From Actinomadura luteofluorescens (GTDB taxonomy: Bacteria > Actinomycetota > Actinomycetes > Streptosporangiales > Streptosporangiaceae), in NCBI RefSeq assembly GCF_013409365.1, contig NZ_JACCBA010000001.1, positions 6,076,001 through 6,140,000 on the forward strand: 64,000 nucleotides of DNA, in the 5' to 3' direction. This document shows positions 14,692 to 24,301 of this stretch, piece after piece. The notes under the pieces were generated by a model. It was not told the origin of the DNA and searched no databases. It saw nothing but the letters and a program-made list of their open reading frames with translations. Within the stretch, counting starts at the first letter, position 1; each line of letters opens with the position of its first letter. Made by a program: the position numbers and the translations under genes.

Positions 14692-16079
14692 GTCGAGTAC
14701 ACCCTGCTGGGCCGCGGCACGCCGACGTCCTGCCGGAGGACCATCCGGCGGGGCCGGCGGAGGACCTCAACGCGCTTGAGGCCGCCGTGTGGCCGCGGAA
14801 CTCCAAGCGTGAGGACGGTGTCCTCACCGTCGGGGGAGTGGACGTCAGGGACCTGGCGAAGGAGTACGGGACGCCCCTCTACGTCTACGACGAGGAGGAC
14901 GTCCGGAGCCGCGCGAGGGAGTACGCGGCGGCGTTCCATGACGGGGACGTCCACTATGCGGGCAAGGCGTTCCTGTGCACGGCCGTCGCGCGGTGGCTGA
15001 ACGAGGAGGGGCTCGGCCTCGACGTGTGCAGCGGGGGTGAGCTCGCGGTGGCGCTGGCGGCGGGCTTTCCTACCGAGCGCATCACGTTGCACGGAAGCAA
15101 CAAGGCGCCCTGGGAGCTGGAGAAGGCCCTGGATGTGGGGGTCGGGCGGATCGTGCTCGACTCGTTCGAGGAAATCGCGCGTGTGGGGTACCTCGCCCAG
15201 GAGAGGGGCGTCCGGCCCAAGGTGATGGTGCGGGTCACCACGGGGGTGGAGGCGCACACGCACGAGTTCATCGCCACCGCGCACGACGACCAGAAGTTCG
15301 GGTTCTCCCGGAGTTCCGGGGCGGCGCTGGAGGCGGTCAGGCGGGTTCTGCAGCTGGGGCAGCTCGAACTGGTCGGGCTGCACAGCCACATCGGGTCGCA
15401 GATCTTCGAGGTGGACGGGTTCGAGGTGGCCGCGCACCGGCTGGCCGGGCTGCTGGTGGCCATCCGGGACGAGCACGGCATCGAGCTTCCGGAGCTGGAC
15501 CTCGGCGGCGGCTACGGCATCGCGTACGTGCCGGGCGAGGAGCCGCACGACCCGAAGTCGATCGCGGACGGGCTGCGCGACATCGTGGCGCGCGAGTGCC
15601 GGGCGTACGGGCTGTCGATGCCGCGGCTGACCGTGGAGCCGGGACGGGCGATCATCGGTCCCGGCGGCGTCACGCTGTACGAGGTCGGGACGGTCAAGGA
15701 CGTCGAGGGCCTGCGCACGTACGTGTCGGTGGACGGCGGCATGTCCGACAACCTGCGCACGGCGCTGTACGGCGCCGAGTACACCGGGGTGCTGGCCAGC
15801 AGGACGTCCGAGGCCGCCCCCATGCTCAGTAGGCTTGTCGGCAAGCACTGCGAGAGCGGCGACATTGTGGTGCGGGACCTGTGGTTCCCCGAAGATCTTG
15901 CGGCGGGGGACCTGGTGGCGGTGGCGGCGACCGGTGCGTACTGTCGGTCGATGGCCAGCAACTACAACCATGTCCCGAAGCCCGCCGTGGTGGCGGTGAG
16001 GGACGGCAGGTCGCGCGTGATCGTCCGGCGGGAGAGCCCGGAGGACCTGCTGCGGCTCGATGCGGAGGTCGAAGCGTGA
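14688..16079 (+). CDS. lysA: Diaminopimelate decarboxylase
   Basis: 463 aa, fold-III PLP enzyme that converts meso-diaminopimelate to L-lysine, the last step of lysine synthesis. An N-terminal extension of about 45 residues precedes the barrel. HYAGKAF carries the PLP lysine, followed by [13 protein letters not shown], the phosphate-binding GGGYGIAY, and EPGRAI. The C-terminal barrel contains CESGD with the active-site cysteine from the partner subunit, and [17 protein letters not shown] closes it. It overlaps the DALR gene upstream (ATGA) and hom downstream (GTGA), so these are one coupled operon. Confidence 0.95.
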   Translation: MSRVHPAGPRHADVLPEDHPAGPAEDLNALEAAVWPRNSKREDGVLTVGGVDVRDLAKEYGTPLYVYDEEDVRSRAREYAAAFHDGDVHYAGKAFLCTAVARWLNEEGLGLDVCSGGELAVALAAGFPTERITLHGSNKAPWELEKALDVGVGRIVLDSFEEIARVGYLAQERGVRPKVMVRVTTGVEAHTHEFIATAHDDQKFGFSRSSGAALEAVRRVLQLGQLELVGLHSHIGSQIFEVDGFEVAAHRLAGLLVAIRDEHGIELPELDLGGGYGIAYVPGEEPHDPKSIADGLRDIVARECRAYGLSMPRLTVEPGRAIIGPGGVTLYEVGTVKDVEGLRTYVSVDGGMSDNLRTALYGAEYTGVLASRTSEAAPMLSRLVGKHCESGDIVVRDLWFPEDLAAGDLVAVAATGAYCRSMASNYNHVPKPAVVAVRDGRSRVIVRRESPEDLLRLDAEVEA

Positions 16080-17380
16080 AACCCGGACTGCGCGTGGCGC
16101 TGCTCGGTTGCGGCGTGGTCGGGACGGAGGTCGTCCGGCTGCTGAACGAGCAGGCCGACGACCTGGCCGCGCGGGTCGGAGCCCCGCTGGAGCTGGCCGG
16201 GATCGCGGTGCGCCGGCCGGACCGGGTCCGCGCGGGCATCGACCCGGGGCTGCTGACCACGGACGCGCAGACGCTGGTGACCAGGGACGACGTCGACATC
16301 GTCATCGAGGTGATCGGCGGCATCGAGCCGGCCAGGACGCTGATGCTGGAGGCGATGAAGACCGGCAAGTCGGTCATCACCGCGAACAAGGCGCTGCTGG
16401 CCGAGGACGGGGCGACGCTGTTCGCGGCGGCGCGGGAGTACGGCGCCGACCTGTACTACGAGGCGTCCGTGGCGGGCGCGATCCCGCTGCTGCGGCCGCT
16501 GAGGGAGTCCCTGGTCGGCGACCACGTGCACCGGGTGCTCGGCATCGTGAACGGGACCACGAACTACGTCCTCGACCAGATGGACACGCACGGCGCCGGG
16601 TTCAACGAGGCGCTGGAGGAGGCGCAGGCGCTCGGTTACGCGGAGGCCGATCCGACGGCCGACGTGGAGGGTTTCGACGCGGCCGCCAAGGCGGCGATCC
16701 TGGCGCAGCTGGCCTTCCACACGCCGGTGACGGCCGCGGACGTCCACCGCGAGGGCATCACCGAGGTGAGCGCCGCCGACGTGGCGGGCGCCCAGGGCAT
16801 GGACTGCGTGGTCAAGCTCCTGGCCATCTGCGAGCGGATCCCCTCGCGGGACGGCCGGAACGGCCGCGGGGTGTCGGTCCGCGTCTACCCGGCGATGATC
16901 CCCCGGTCGCATCCGCTGGCGAGCGTCCGGGAGGCGTACAACGCGGTGTTCGTCGAGGCGGAGTCGGCGGGCTCGCTGATGTTCTACGGGGCGGGGGCCG
17001 GTGGCGCTCCGACGGCGTCGGCGATCCTCGGCGACCTCGTCGCGGTCGCCCGCAACGTGGTCGGCGGCACGCCCGGCCCGGTGGAGGTCACGTACGCGAA
17101 GCTGCCGGTGCTGCCGATGGGCGAGACCGTCACCCGCTACTACGTCGAGGTGGACGTGACGGACGAGGCGGGCGTGCTCGCCACGGTCGCCGAGGAGTTC
17201 GCCAGGCACGGTGTGTCGATCCAGGCCGTCCGGCAGGTGGGCTCGGGCGAGGAGGCGCAGCTCGTCGTCGTGACGCACCGCGCGCCGGACGCCGCGCTGT
17301 CGGCGACGGTGGCGGGCCTGCGCGAGCTGGAGATCGTCCGCGGGGTGACGAGCGTCATGCGCGTCGAAGGGGACGAGTGA
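16076..17380 (+). CDS. hom: Homoserine dehydrogenase
   Basis: 434 aa; reduces aspartate semialdehyde to homoserine at the branch to threonine and methionine. The Rossmann motif is GCGVVGTEV near the N-terminus, followed by the catalytic-domain [11 protein letters not shown], and [19 protein letters not shown] with the substrate-binding acidic residues and lysine. The last 80 residues ([20 protein letters not shown] onward) are an ACT domain, which usually gives threonine feedback inhibition. The GTG start overlaps the lysA stop; the much longer in-frame extension upstream lies inside lysA. Confidence 0.95.
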   Translation: MKPGLRVALLGCGVVGTEVVRLLNEQADDLAARVGAPLELAGIAVRRPDRVRAGIDPGLLTTDAQTLVTRDDVDIVIEVIGGIEPARTLMLEAMKTGKSVITANKALLAEDGATLFAAAREYGADLYYEASVAGAIPLLRPLRESLVGDHVHRVLGIVNGTTNYVLDQMDTHGAGFNEALEEAQALGYAEADPTADVEGFDAAAKAAILAQLAFHTPVTAADVHREGITEVSAADVAGAQGMDCVVKLLAICERIPSRDGRNGRGVSVRVYPAMIPRSHPLASVREAYNAVFVEAESAGSLMFYGAGAGGAPTASAILGDLVAVARNVVGGTPGPVEVTYAKLPVLPMGETVTRYYVEVDVTDEAGVLATVAEEFARHGVSIQAVRQVGSGEEAQLVVVTHRAPDAALSATVAGLRELEIVRGVTSVMRVEGDE

Positions 17381-17438
17381 GGCGGGGCCCGTCCCGGTAG
17401 ACTCCTGGCGAACATCGCAGGTCAGCCGAGGAGACCGA

Positions 17439-18506
17439 GTGAACGCGAACGCCCGCGCGTGGCGCGGCATTATCGAGGAGTACCGCGACCGGCTTCCGGT
17501 GACGGACGCGACGCCCGTCGTGACCCTCCTGGAGGGCGGGACCCCCCTGGTGCCCGCCCACCGGCTCTCCCAGATGACCCGTTGCGAGGTGTTCCTCAAG
17601 GTCGAGGGCGCCAACCCGACCGGGTCGTTCAAGGACCGCGGCATGACGATGGCGATCAGCAAGGCCGCCGAGGACGGCGCCAAGGCCGTCATCTGCGCCT
17701 CGACCGGCAACACCTCCGCGTCCGCGGCCGCGTACGCGGTGCGGGCCGGGATGACCTGCGCGGTCCTGGTCCCCAACGGCAAGATCGCGATGGGCAAGCT
17801 GGCGCAGGCGCTGGTGCACGGGGCCCGGCTGCTCCAGGTGGACGGTAACTTCGACGACTGCCTCGAACTGGCGCGCAAGCTGTCGGTCGACTACCCGGTC
17901 GCGCTGGTCAACTCGGTCAACAAGTACCGGCTGCAGGGCCAGAAGACGGCCGCGTTCGAGATCGTGGACACGCTCGGCGACGCGCCCGACGTCCACTGCC
18001 TGCCCGTCGGCAACGCCGGAAACATCTCCGCGTACTGGATGGGCTACAAGGAGTACGCCAAGGACGGCGTCGCCTCGCGCACCCCGCGCATGCTGGGCTT
18101 CCAGGCCAGCGGCGCGGCGCCGTTCGTGAAGGGCGAGCCGGTCCTGAAGCCGCAGACCATCGCCACCGCGATCCGCATCGGCAACCCCGCCTCGTGGGAC
18201 CTCGCTGTCGCCGCGCGTGACGAGTCCGGCGGCGCGATCGACTCGGTCACCGACCGGCAGATCCTCGCCGCCTACCGGCTGCTCGCCCGGGAGGAGGGCG
18301 TCTTCGTGGAGCCCGCGTCCGCGGCGAGCGTCGCCGGTCTGCTCCAGGCGAGCGAGCGGGGCGAGGTCGCGGCCGGGTCCAGGATCGTCTGCACCGTGAC
18401 CGGCAACGGCCTCAAGGACCCCGACTGGGCCATCTCCGGGGCTCCCGCGCCGACGACCATCAAGGTGGACGCGCACTCCGCCGCGTCCGAGCTCGGCCTC
18501 ACCTGA
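17439..18506 (+). CDS. thrC: Threonine synthase
   Basis: 355 aa, fold-II PLP enzyme that turns O-phosphohomoserine into threonine. [11 protein letters not shown] carries the PLP lysine, [13 protein letters not shown] binds phosphate, [18 protein letters not shown] forms the glycine/asparagine loop, and [10 protein letters not shown] closes the site. This is the short bacterial/actinomycete class. The GTG start has GAGGAGACC upstream. The 58-base gap after hom contains TAGACT, a possible secondary promoter. The thrB start follows after one base. Confidence 0.95.
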   Translation: MNANARAWRGIIEEYRDRLPVTDATPVVTLLEGGTPLVPAHRLSQMTRCEVFLKVEGANPTGSFKDRGMTMAISKAAEDGAKAVICASTGNTSASAAAYAVRAGMTCAVLVPNGKIAMGKLAQALVHGARLLQVDGNFDDCLELARKLSVDYPVALVNSVNKYRLQGQKTAAFEIVDTLGDAPDVHCLPVGNAGNISAYWMGYKEYAKDGVASRTPRMLGFQASGAAPFVKGEPVLKPQTIATAIRIGNPASWDLAVAARDESGGAIDSVTDRQILAAYRLLAREEGVFVEPASAASVAGLLQASERGEVAAGSRIVCTVTGNGLKDPDWAISGAPAPTTIKVDAHSAASELGLT

Positions 18507-18507
18507 G

Positions 18508-19449
18508 GTGGGCTGGCAGGACGGCCCGGTGCTGGTGCGGACCCCCGCGACCAGCGCCAACCTGGGCCCGGGATTCGACTCGCTCGGCCTGGCGCTGGCC
18601 CTGTACGACGACGTCGAGGTCGAGGCGACGGACGGCGGCCTGTCCATCGAGGTGGACGGTGAGGGCGCCGAGGTCGCCGACCGCGGCGAGCGGCACCTGA
18701 TCGTGCGGGTGTTGCGCCGGACCTTCGACGTCCTGGACGACCTGGCCGGAACCGGTCCCGCCCGGCCGGAGGGGCTCCGGCTGCGGTGCCGCAACCGGAT
18801 CCCGCACAGCCGCGGGCTCGGCTCCTCGTCCGCCGCGATCGTCGCCGGGATCGTCGCGGCGCGCGCGCTGCACCCCGCCGGGAAGCTCCTCGACGACGCC
18901 GGGGCGCTGCGCCTCGCGACGGAGATCGAGGGCCATCCCGACAACGTGGCGCCGTGCCTGGCCGGCGGCCTGACCGTCGCCTGGACGGCGCCGGGCGGCG
19001 CCCGGTCGATGCGGCTGGAGCCGCAGGTCAGGCGGGTCGTCGCGTTCGTTCCCGAGCAGCGGCTCGCGACCGAGCGGGCCCGCGGCCTGCTGCCCGGGAC
19101 CGTCCCGCACGGGGACGCCGCCGCCAACGCCGGCCGCGCCGCGCTGCTCGTCGCGGCCCTCACCGGCGGCCTGGACGCCGGCATCCTGCTCGACGCGACC
19201 GAGGACCGGCTCCACCAGGATTACCGCGCGCCGGCCATGCCCGAATCGGCGGCACTCGTCGCGCGACTGCGGGACGCGGGCGTTCCGGCGGTGATTTCCG
19301 GCGCGGGTCCCACTGTCCTGGCCTTCACAACCGCATCACGGGTTGATTCGACCGATGGCCCAGTGGGTAAAGGGTGGCACGAACACCCGTTGGACGTCGC
19401 GACCCGCGGCGCGCACGTCATGACCGGAGAATCCGAGTACCGGGACTGA
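18508..19449 (+). CDS. thrB: Homoserine kinase
   Basis: 313 aa GHMP kinase that phosphorylates homoserine for ThrC. PATSANLGPGFDSLGLAL is the family's opening; HSRGLGSSSAAIVAG is the ATP-binding loop, and GHPDNVAPCLAGG and SGAGPTVLAF are the second and third GHMP motifs. The start is GTG 18508, one base after the thrC stop and without a clear ribosome site, implying coupled translation; GTG 18529 is an alternative. The C-terminal 35 residues beyond GPTVLAF are of ordinary length for actinomycetes. Confidence 0.93.
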   Translation: MGWQDGPVLVRTPATSANLGPGFDSLGLALALYDDVEVEATDGGLSIEVDGEGAEVADRGERHLIVRVLRRTFDVLDDLAGTGPARPEGLRLRCRNRIPHSRGLGSSSAAIVAGIVAARALHPAGKLLDDAGALRLATEIEGHPDNVAPCLAGGLTVAWTAPGGARSMRLEPQVRRVVAFVPEQRLATERARGLLPGTVPHGDAAANAGRAALLVAALTGGLDAGILLDATEDRLHQDYRAPAMPESAALVARLRDAGVPAVISGAGPTVLAFTTASRVDSTDGPVGKGWHEHPLDVATRGAHVMTGESEYRD

Positions 19450-19897
19450 CGGCGGCGCCGGGGGCGGGGGACCTGCGTCGCCGGGGTGCCGGTCCGGCAG
19501 GATCCAGCTAGGTAAAATGCGAAGACATCGACCTCTGGGGAATAGCAGTGTGCCCTGGTGATGTTAGGCTGAATGCCGCACCAGATGCCCCGTTCGGGGC
19601 AGCGTGCTCGTCAGCCACGCGTCACCATTTCGGCCCTCCGGCCGTGCCGGTCCCGCGTACCAGGCTCCCCGACACCGTGACTTCCCGTTGTCAGGCATTC
19701 CAGCGAAACTTCGGACGTGGCGGTACCGGGGACACGCACGAGCGGAACGTCCCGTCCACCATCTGGCTGTGCCCAGAACACGCAGATCCCGGTTCCATCG
19801 TGATCAGCGGAGCCCGATCCGGCGCCCCCGCCGGGCCGCACCACCGGGTCGACTGGCCGAACGCCGGCCAACGCCCGCGCCCTGGGAAGGACCCTTA
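19450..19897 (+). promoter_or_regulatory. Long rho leader with promoter-like elements
   Basis: 448 bases without a supported gene. TAAAAT (about 19512) and GTTAGGCT (about 19563) look like -10 boxes, the latter implying a leader of more than 300 nt. GCCCCGTTCGGGGC can fold just after it. Rho genes commonly control themselves by premature termination in such a leader; that is family knowledge, not shown here. The GTG start of rho has GGAAGGA six bases upstream. Confidence 0.5.
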
Positions 19898-22000
19898 GTG
19901 AGCGAATCCAGCGAACTCCTTACGGACGCAACCAGCACGGAAACCGCCGCCGCTCCGGCCGGCGCGGAGCCCGCCGCCCCCCGGCGCCGCCGCGGCACCG
20001 GCCTGTCGGCCATGGTGCTCCCCGAGCTCAAGGCGCTCGCGTCCAGCCTCGGCATCACCGGCACGACCGGGATGCGCAAGAGCCAGCTCATCGCCGCCAT
20101 TCAGGACAAGCAGGGCGGTCAGGGGCAGGGCTCGGCGGGGGGCGAGCAGGGAGCCGCTGCCCCGGTGACGGCCGAGCGCCCGCGCCGCGGCCGCGCCGCG
20201 GCCAAGCGCGAGGTGCCCGACGAGCAGGTCACCATCGCCGACGCCGCGCCCGCGGCCCCGCCCGCGTCCGAGAACGCGGCCGCGCCCGAGGCGCAGTCCG
20301 GCCCGGCGGGCCAGTCCGGTACGGCCGAGAAGGCCGTGCAGGGCGACAAGCAGGAGAAGGCCGACCGGCAGGGCGGTCGGCAGCGGGGCGAGAAGCAGGA
20401 CCGGGGTGCTTCCGAGGGACGCGGCGACCGGCAGGGCCGGGACCAGAGCCGCGACCAGGGCCGCGAGCAGAACGCCGAGGACGGCGAGTCCCAGGGCGGC
20501 CGCGACGGCAACCGCGACGGGCGTGAGGGCCGTGAGGGCCGCGAGGGCGGCGGACGCCAGCGGCAGCGCCGCGAGCGTGGCGAGCGTGGTGAGCGCGGCG
20601 AAGGCCGCGACCGGGGCGACCGGGGCGAGCGCGGTGACCGTGGCGAGCGCGGTGAGCGTGGCGACCGGGGTGAGCGTGGCGACCGGGGTGACCGCGGTGA
20701 CCAGGGCGGCGGGCGTCAGCGCGGCCAGGGTGGCGGTGGCCAGGGCGGCGGCGGTCAGCACGACGACGACGACGGCGGCGGCCGGGGCCGTCGCGGGCGC
20801 CGGTTCCGGGAGCGCAACCGCGGCCGCGGCCGCGAGCGCTACGAGGAGCCGGTGCTCACCGAGGACGACGTCCTCATCCCCGTCGCGGGCATCCTCGACA
20901 TCCTCGACAACTACGCCTTCGTCCGGACGACCGGGTACCTGCCCGGCCCGAACGACGTGTACGTCTCGCTGGCGCAGGTCCGCAAGAACGGGCTGCGCAA
21001 GGGCGACGTCATCACCGGCGCCGTCCGGCAGGCGCGCGAGGGCGAGCGGCGCGAGAAGTTCAACGCGCTGGTCCGCCTCGACACCGTCAACGGGATGGAG
21101 CCCGACCAGGCCAAGGGCCGCGTCGACTTCTCCAAGCTGACCCCGCTGTACCCGCAGGAGCGGCTGCGGCTGGAGTCCGACGCCGGCATCCTGACGACCC
21201 GGATCATCGACCTGGTGTCGCCGATCGGCAAGGGCCAGCGCGGCCTGATCGTGTCGCCGCCGAAGGCCGGCAAGACGATGGTGCTCCAGGCGATCGCCAA
21301 CGCGATCACCAAGAACAACCCGGAGTGCCACCTGATGGTCGTCCTCGTGGACGAGCGTCCGGAAGAGGTCACCGACATGCAGCGGACGGTGAAGGGCGAG
21401 GTCATCCACTCGACCTTCGACCGTCCCGCCGAGGACCACACCACCGTCGCGGAGCTGGCCATCGAGCGGGCCAAGCGGCTCGTCGAGCTCGGCCACGACG
21501 TCGTGGTGCTGCTCGACTCGATCACCCGCCTGGGCCGCGCCTACAACCTGGCGGCGCCCGCGTCCGGCCGCATCCTGTCCGGCGGTGTCGACTCGACCGC
21601 GCTGTACCCGCCGAAGCGGTTCTTCGGCGCGGCGCGCAACATCGAGAACGGCGGCTCGCTGACGATCCTCGCCACCGCGCTGGTGGAGACCGGGTCCCGC
21701 ATGGACGAGGTCATCTTCGAGGAGTTCAAGGGCACCGGCAACATGGAGCTGAAGCTCAACCGGTCGCTCGCGGACAAGCGGATCTTCCCGGCGGTGGACG
21801 TCGACCAGTCCTCCACCCGCAAGGAGGAGATCCTCATGGCTCCGGAGGAGCTGCGGGTCGTCTGGCAGCTGCGCCGGGTGCTGCACGCGCTCGACACGCA
21901 GCAGGCGCTGGAGCTCCTCATCGAGAAGATGAAGGAGACCAAGTCCAACGCCGAGTTCCTGCTCCAGGTGCAGAAGACGACCGTCTCCGACGATCGCTGA
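19898..22000 (+). CDS. rho: Transcription termination factor Rho
   Basis: 700 aa hexameric RNA helicase. Rho_N helices lie near residues 33-68 (LPELKALASSLGITG). An insertion of roughly 245 residues follows, dense in Arg, Gly, Asp, Glu and Gln, with imperfect GERGDRGER repeats; such disordered RNA-binding insertions are known in actinomycete Rho. The cold-shock RNA domain starts near 316 (ILDILDNYAFVRT). The ATPase has PPKAGKT (Walker A, near 454), VDERPEEVTDM, LLDSITRLGRAYN (Walker B, Q-loop), and the C-terminal secondary RNA site. The GTG at 19898 is chosen over the longer frame because of its ribosome site and the typical MSESSEL-like beginning. Confidence 0.95.
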   Translation: MSESSELLTDATSTETAAAPAGAEPAAPRRRRGTGLSAMVLPELKALASSLGITGTTGMRKSQLIAAIQDKQGGQGQGSAGGEQGAAAPVTAERPRRGRAAAKREVPDEQVTIADAAPAAPPASENAAAPEAQSGPAGQSGTAEKAVQGDKQEKADRQGGRQRGEKQDRGASEGRGDRQGRDQSRDQGREQNAEDGESQGGRDGNRDGREGREGREGGGRQRQRRERGERGERGEGRDRGDRGERGDRGERGERGDRGERGDRGDRGDQGGGRQRGQGGGGQGGGGQHDDDDGGGRGRRGRRFRERNRGRGRERYEEPVLTEDDVLIPVAGILDILDNYAFVRTTGYLPGPNDVYVSLAQVRKNGLRKGDVITGAVRQAREGERREKFNALVRLDTVNGMEPDQAKGRVDFSKLTPLYPQERLRLESDAGILTTRIIDLVSPIGKGQRGLIVSPPKAGKTMVLQAIANAITKNNPECHLMVVLVDERPEEVTDMQRTVKGEVIHSTFDRPAEDHTTVAELAIERAKRLVELGHDVVVLLDSITRLGRAYNLAAPASGRILSGGVDSTALYPPKRFFGAARNIENGGSLTILATALVETGSRMDEVIFEEFKGTGNMELKLNRSLADKRIFPAVDVDQSSTRKEEILMAPEELRVVWQLRRVLHALDTQQALELLIEKMKETKSNAEFLLQVQKTTVSDDR

Positions 22001-22012
22001 GACGCGCCGCGC

Positions 22013-22044
22013 ACGCCCCCGTCCGGTCCTCCGGCCGGGGGCGT
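22013..22044 (+). terminator. Hairpin after rho
   Basis: ACGCCCCCG...CGGGGGCGT with an inner CCGG/CCGG stem, 13 bases after the rho stop. No T-run. Confidence 0.6.
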
Positions 22045-22064
22045 CGCCGTCCGCGGCCCGGCGC

Positions 22065-22088
22065 GGGGGTGGGGTTAGCCCCACCTCC
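22065..22088. promoter_or_regulatory. Palindromic operator GGTGGGG-TTAG-CCCCACC
   Basis: 7-bp perfect arms at 22068-22074 and 22079-22085 around TTAG, about 105 bases before the sensor-kinase start. The same core, with longer arms, occurs at 51385-51412 upstream of the DUF4097 gene. Probably a binding site of a shared regulator, plausibly the adjacent response regulator. Confidence 0.55.
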
Positions 22089-22189
22089 GATCGGGCGGCG
22101 GACGTCATGGCGGACTCGCCGCCCGCCCGGCACGCTCGGTACGTGAGCAGGAAGGGCCGGCGCAGGCCGGAGCGGCACGGAGGGACGAC

Positions 22190-23575
22190 GTGGGCGAGCT
22201 GAGCAAGGACACCGGCGCCGCGGGCGGCGGCGCGGTCCAGTGGGCCGCGGCGCGGTGGGCGACGGCGACGCGGGCGGACGACGGGCAGACGTCCGTCATG
22301 AACCGGTCCTGGCATCCGCTGGCGATGGCGAAGTCCTCGCTGACGTGGCGGTCGGCCCTGTACCTGGGCGTCAGCCTGGCCTGGGGGCTCGGCTGGTTCG
22401 TCGTCCTCGCCGTCGGGCTGTCCCTGTCGGTCGCGCTGCTGATCATCTGGGTGGGCCTGCCGCTGCTGGCGCTGCTGATGGTCGCGTGGCGGTTCGGCGC
22501 GGTGCTGGAGCGGCGGTTCGTCCTCGCCGCGTTCGGCGTCCGCATCCCGTCCCCGTACCGGCGCATGCCGGAGGGCCGCAACCCGCTGTCCAGGCTCAGG
22601 GGGATGGCAGGGGACCCGGCCACCTGGAAGGACCTGGTCTACTTCGCGGCCCTGCTCCCGATCACGCTGGGCGAGTTCTTCGTGTCGGCGATGGTGTGGG
22701 CCGGGACGGGCACGCTGCTGTTCCTCCCGGTGATCGTGGCGGTGGCCGGCGGCGCGGAGGTCAACTTCGGGGTCTCGTACTGGGCGGGCAACCCCGTCGA
22801 GGCGCTGCCGGTGTCGCTCCTGGGCCTGGCGTGCCTCGTCCCGGCGATGTACGTGACGCGCGCGATGGCGATGGGGCACGCCGCGTTCGCCGCGCTGATG
22901 CTCGGCCCGAGCCCGTCGCAGAGGGAGAACGCGGCGCTGCGCGAGCGGACCGAGCACCTGCGGGCCAGCCGGGCCCGCGGGGTGGACGCGGCCGAGTTCG
23001 AGCGGCGCCGCATCGAGCGCGACCTGCACGACGGGGCGCAGCAGCGGCTGCTGGCCGTGGCGATGGACATCGGCCGCGCCCGCGCCAAGCTCGACGAGGA
23101 CCCCGAGGGCGCGCGGGAGCTGATCGAGCAGGCCCACGCGGGCACCCGGGAGGCGATCTCCGAGCTGCGCGACCTCGCCCGCGGGATCTACCCGGCGATC
23201 CTCACCGACCGCGGCCTGGACCCGGCGCTGTCCGGGCTCGCCGGGCGCGCCCCCGTCCCCGTCGAGGTGGCGGTCGACCTCGACGAGCGCCCGCCGGCGG
23301 CGGTCGAGAGCATCGCCTACTTCATCGTCGCCGAGTCGCTGGCCAACATCGCCAAGTACGCCCGCGCGACCCGCGCGTCCGTCCGGGTGGCCCGCGAGGA
23401 CCGCTGGGTGGTCGTCGAGGTGATCGACAACGGGGTGGGCGGCGCGGTCGCGCGGCCGGACGGCGGCCTGGCCGGGCTGGCCGACCGGGCCGCGACGATC
23501 GACGGCATGCTCATCGTGGACAGCCCGCCCGGCGGCCCCACGATCATCCGGGCGGACCTGCCCTGCACATGGTGA
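22190..23575 (+). CDS. Sensor histidine kinase, NarL/LiaS type
   Basis: 461 aa. Membrane helices lie at about 55-100, 150-185 and 205-235 (a sensor-domain region typical of actinomycete kinases), followed by a HisKA_3 dimerisation domain with phospho-accepting H280 (RRRIERDLHDGAQQRLL). The HATPase follows: AESLANIAKYA (N box), VIDNGVGGA (G1), GGLAGLADRA (G2). It partners with the LuxR-type regulator 76 bases downstream. The GTG start has GGAGGG upstream. The signal is unknown; intramembrane-sensing relatives respond to envelope stress. The gene pair interrupts the conserved rho-rpmE neighbourhood. Confidence 0.9.
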   Translation: MGELSKDTGAAGGGAVQWAAARWATATRADDGQTSVMNRSWHPLAMAKSSLTWRSALYLGVSLAWGLGWFVVLAVGLSLSVALLIIWVGLPLLALLMVAWRFGAVLERRFVLAAFGVRIPSPYRRMPEGRNPLSRLRGMAGDPATWKDLVYFAALLPITLGEFFVSAMVWAGTGTLLFLPVIVAVAGGAEVNFGVSYWAGNPVEALPVSLLGLACLVPAMYVTRAMAMGHAAFAALMLGPSPSQRENAALRERTEHLRASRARGVDAAEFERRRIERDLHDGAQQRLLAVAMDIGRARAKLDEDPEGARELIEQAHAGTREAISELRDLARGIYPAILTDRGLDPALSGLAGRAPVPVEVAVDLDERPPAAVESIAYFIVAESLANIAKYARATRASVRVAREDRWVVVEVIDNGVGGAVARPDGGLAGLADRAATIDGMLIVDSPPGGPTIIRADLPCTW

Positions 23576-23625
23576 GCGGGGCGCGCGGCGTGAGCGGGGC
23601 GCGCGGCGTGAGCGGGGCGCGCGGC
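23572..23625 (+). repeat. Three tandem copies of an 18-bp unit
   Basis: GTGAGCGGGGCGCGCGGC is repeated exactly at 23572, 23590 and 23608. The kinase stop codon lies in the first copy. It fills most of the kinase-regulator gap. Confidence 0.85.
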
Positions 23626-23651
23626 GCCGCGCCGGGCACGATAATGGCCGG

Positions 23652-24299
23652 ATGCGGGTAGTGATCGCCGAGGATTCGGTGCTGTTGCGGGAAGGGCTCG
23701 TCCGGCTGCTCGCCGACGCGGGGATCGAGACGGTGGCGACCGTGGGGGACGGGCCGGGCCTGCCCGGGATCGTCGAGGAGCACGCCCCCGACCTCGCCAT
23801 CGTGGACGTCCGGATGCCGCCCTCGTTCACCGACGAGGGGCTGCGCGCGGCCCTCGCCGTCCGGGAGCGTCGTCCGGGCACGCCGATCCTCGTCCTGTCC
23901 CAGTACGTGGAGGAGCGCTACGCCACCGACCTGATCGGCGGCGGCGCCGAGGGCGTCGGCTACCTGCTGAAGGAGCGGGTGTCGGACGTCGAGGAGTTCA
24001 TCGACGCGGTGCGCCGCATCGCCGCGGGCGGGACGGTCATCGACCCCGAGGTGATCGGCCAGCTGCTCGGCCGGCGCCGGACCGGCGACCCGCTGGAGGC
24101 GCTGACCCCGCGCGAGCGCGAGGTGCTGGGGCTGATGGCGCAGGGACGCTCGAACGGCGCCATCGCCGCGGACCTCGTCGTCACCGAGGGCGCCGTCGAG
24201 AAGCACATCTCCAACATCTTCATGAAGCTGGGCCTGCAGCCCGCGCAGGGCGGACACCGCCGCGTCATGGCGGTGCTGGCCTACCTCGGGTTGCACTAG
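23652..24299 (+). CDS. LuxR/NarL-family response regulator
   Basis: 215 aa. The receiver domain has E7-D8 and phospho-acceptor D52 (IVDVRMPP), T/S and K in YLLKERV. The C-terminal LuxR helix-turn-helix is LTPREREVLGLMAQGRSNGA followed by VTEGAVEKHISNIFMKL. It is cognate to the kinase at 22190. The ATG start follows a tandem-repeat spacer. A plausible target is the palindrome at 22065 (autoregulation) and the one at 51385; this is inferred from shared sequence only. Confidence 0.92.
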   Translation: MRVVIAEDSVLLREGLVRLLADAGIETVATVGDGPGLPGIVEEHAPDLAIVDVRMPPSFTDEGLRAALAVRERRPGTPILVLSQYVEERYATDLIGGGAEGVGYLLKERVSDVEEFIDAVRRIAAGGTVIDPEVIGQLLGRRRTGDPLEALTPREREVLGLMAQGRSNGAIAADLVVTEGAVEKHISNIFMKLGLQPAQGGHRRVMAVLAYLGLH

Positions 24300-24301
24300 C
24301 C

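Noticed and set aside
20570..20710. CRISPR-like array in rho
   Set aside because: The repeats are imperfect 9-12-base units in phase with codons of the disordered Rho insertion; there are no spacers.
19895..23881. A 1328-aa minus-strand open frame
   Set aside because: It lies entirely opposite rho, the kinase and the regulator and is full of Arg/Gly/Ala runs, the usual shadow in very GC-rich DNA.
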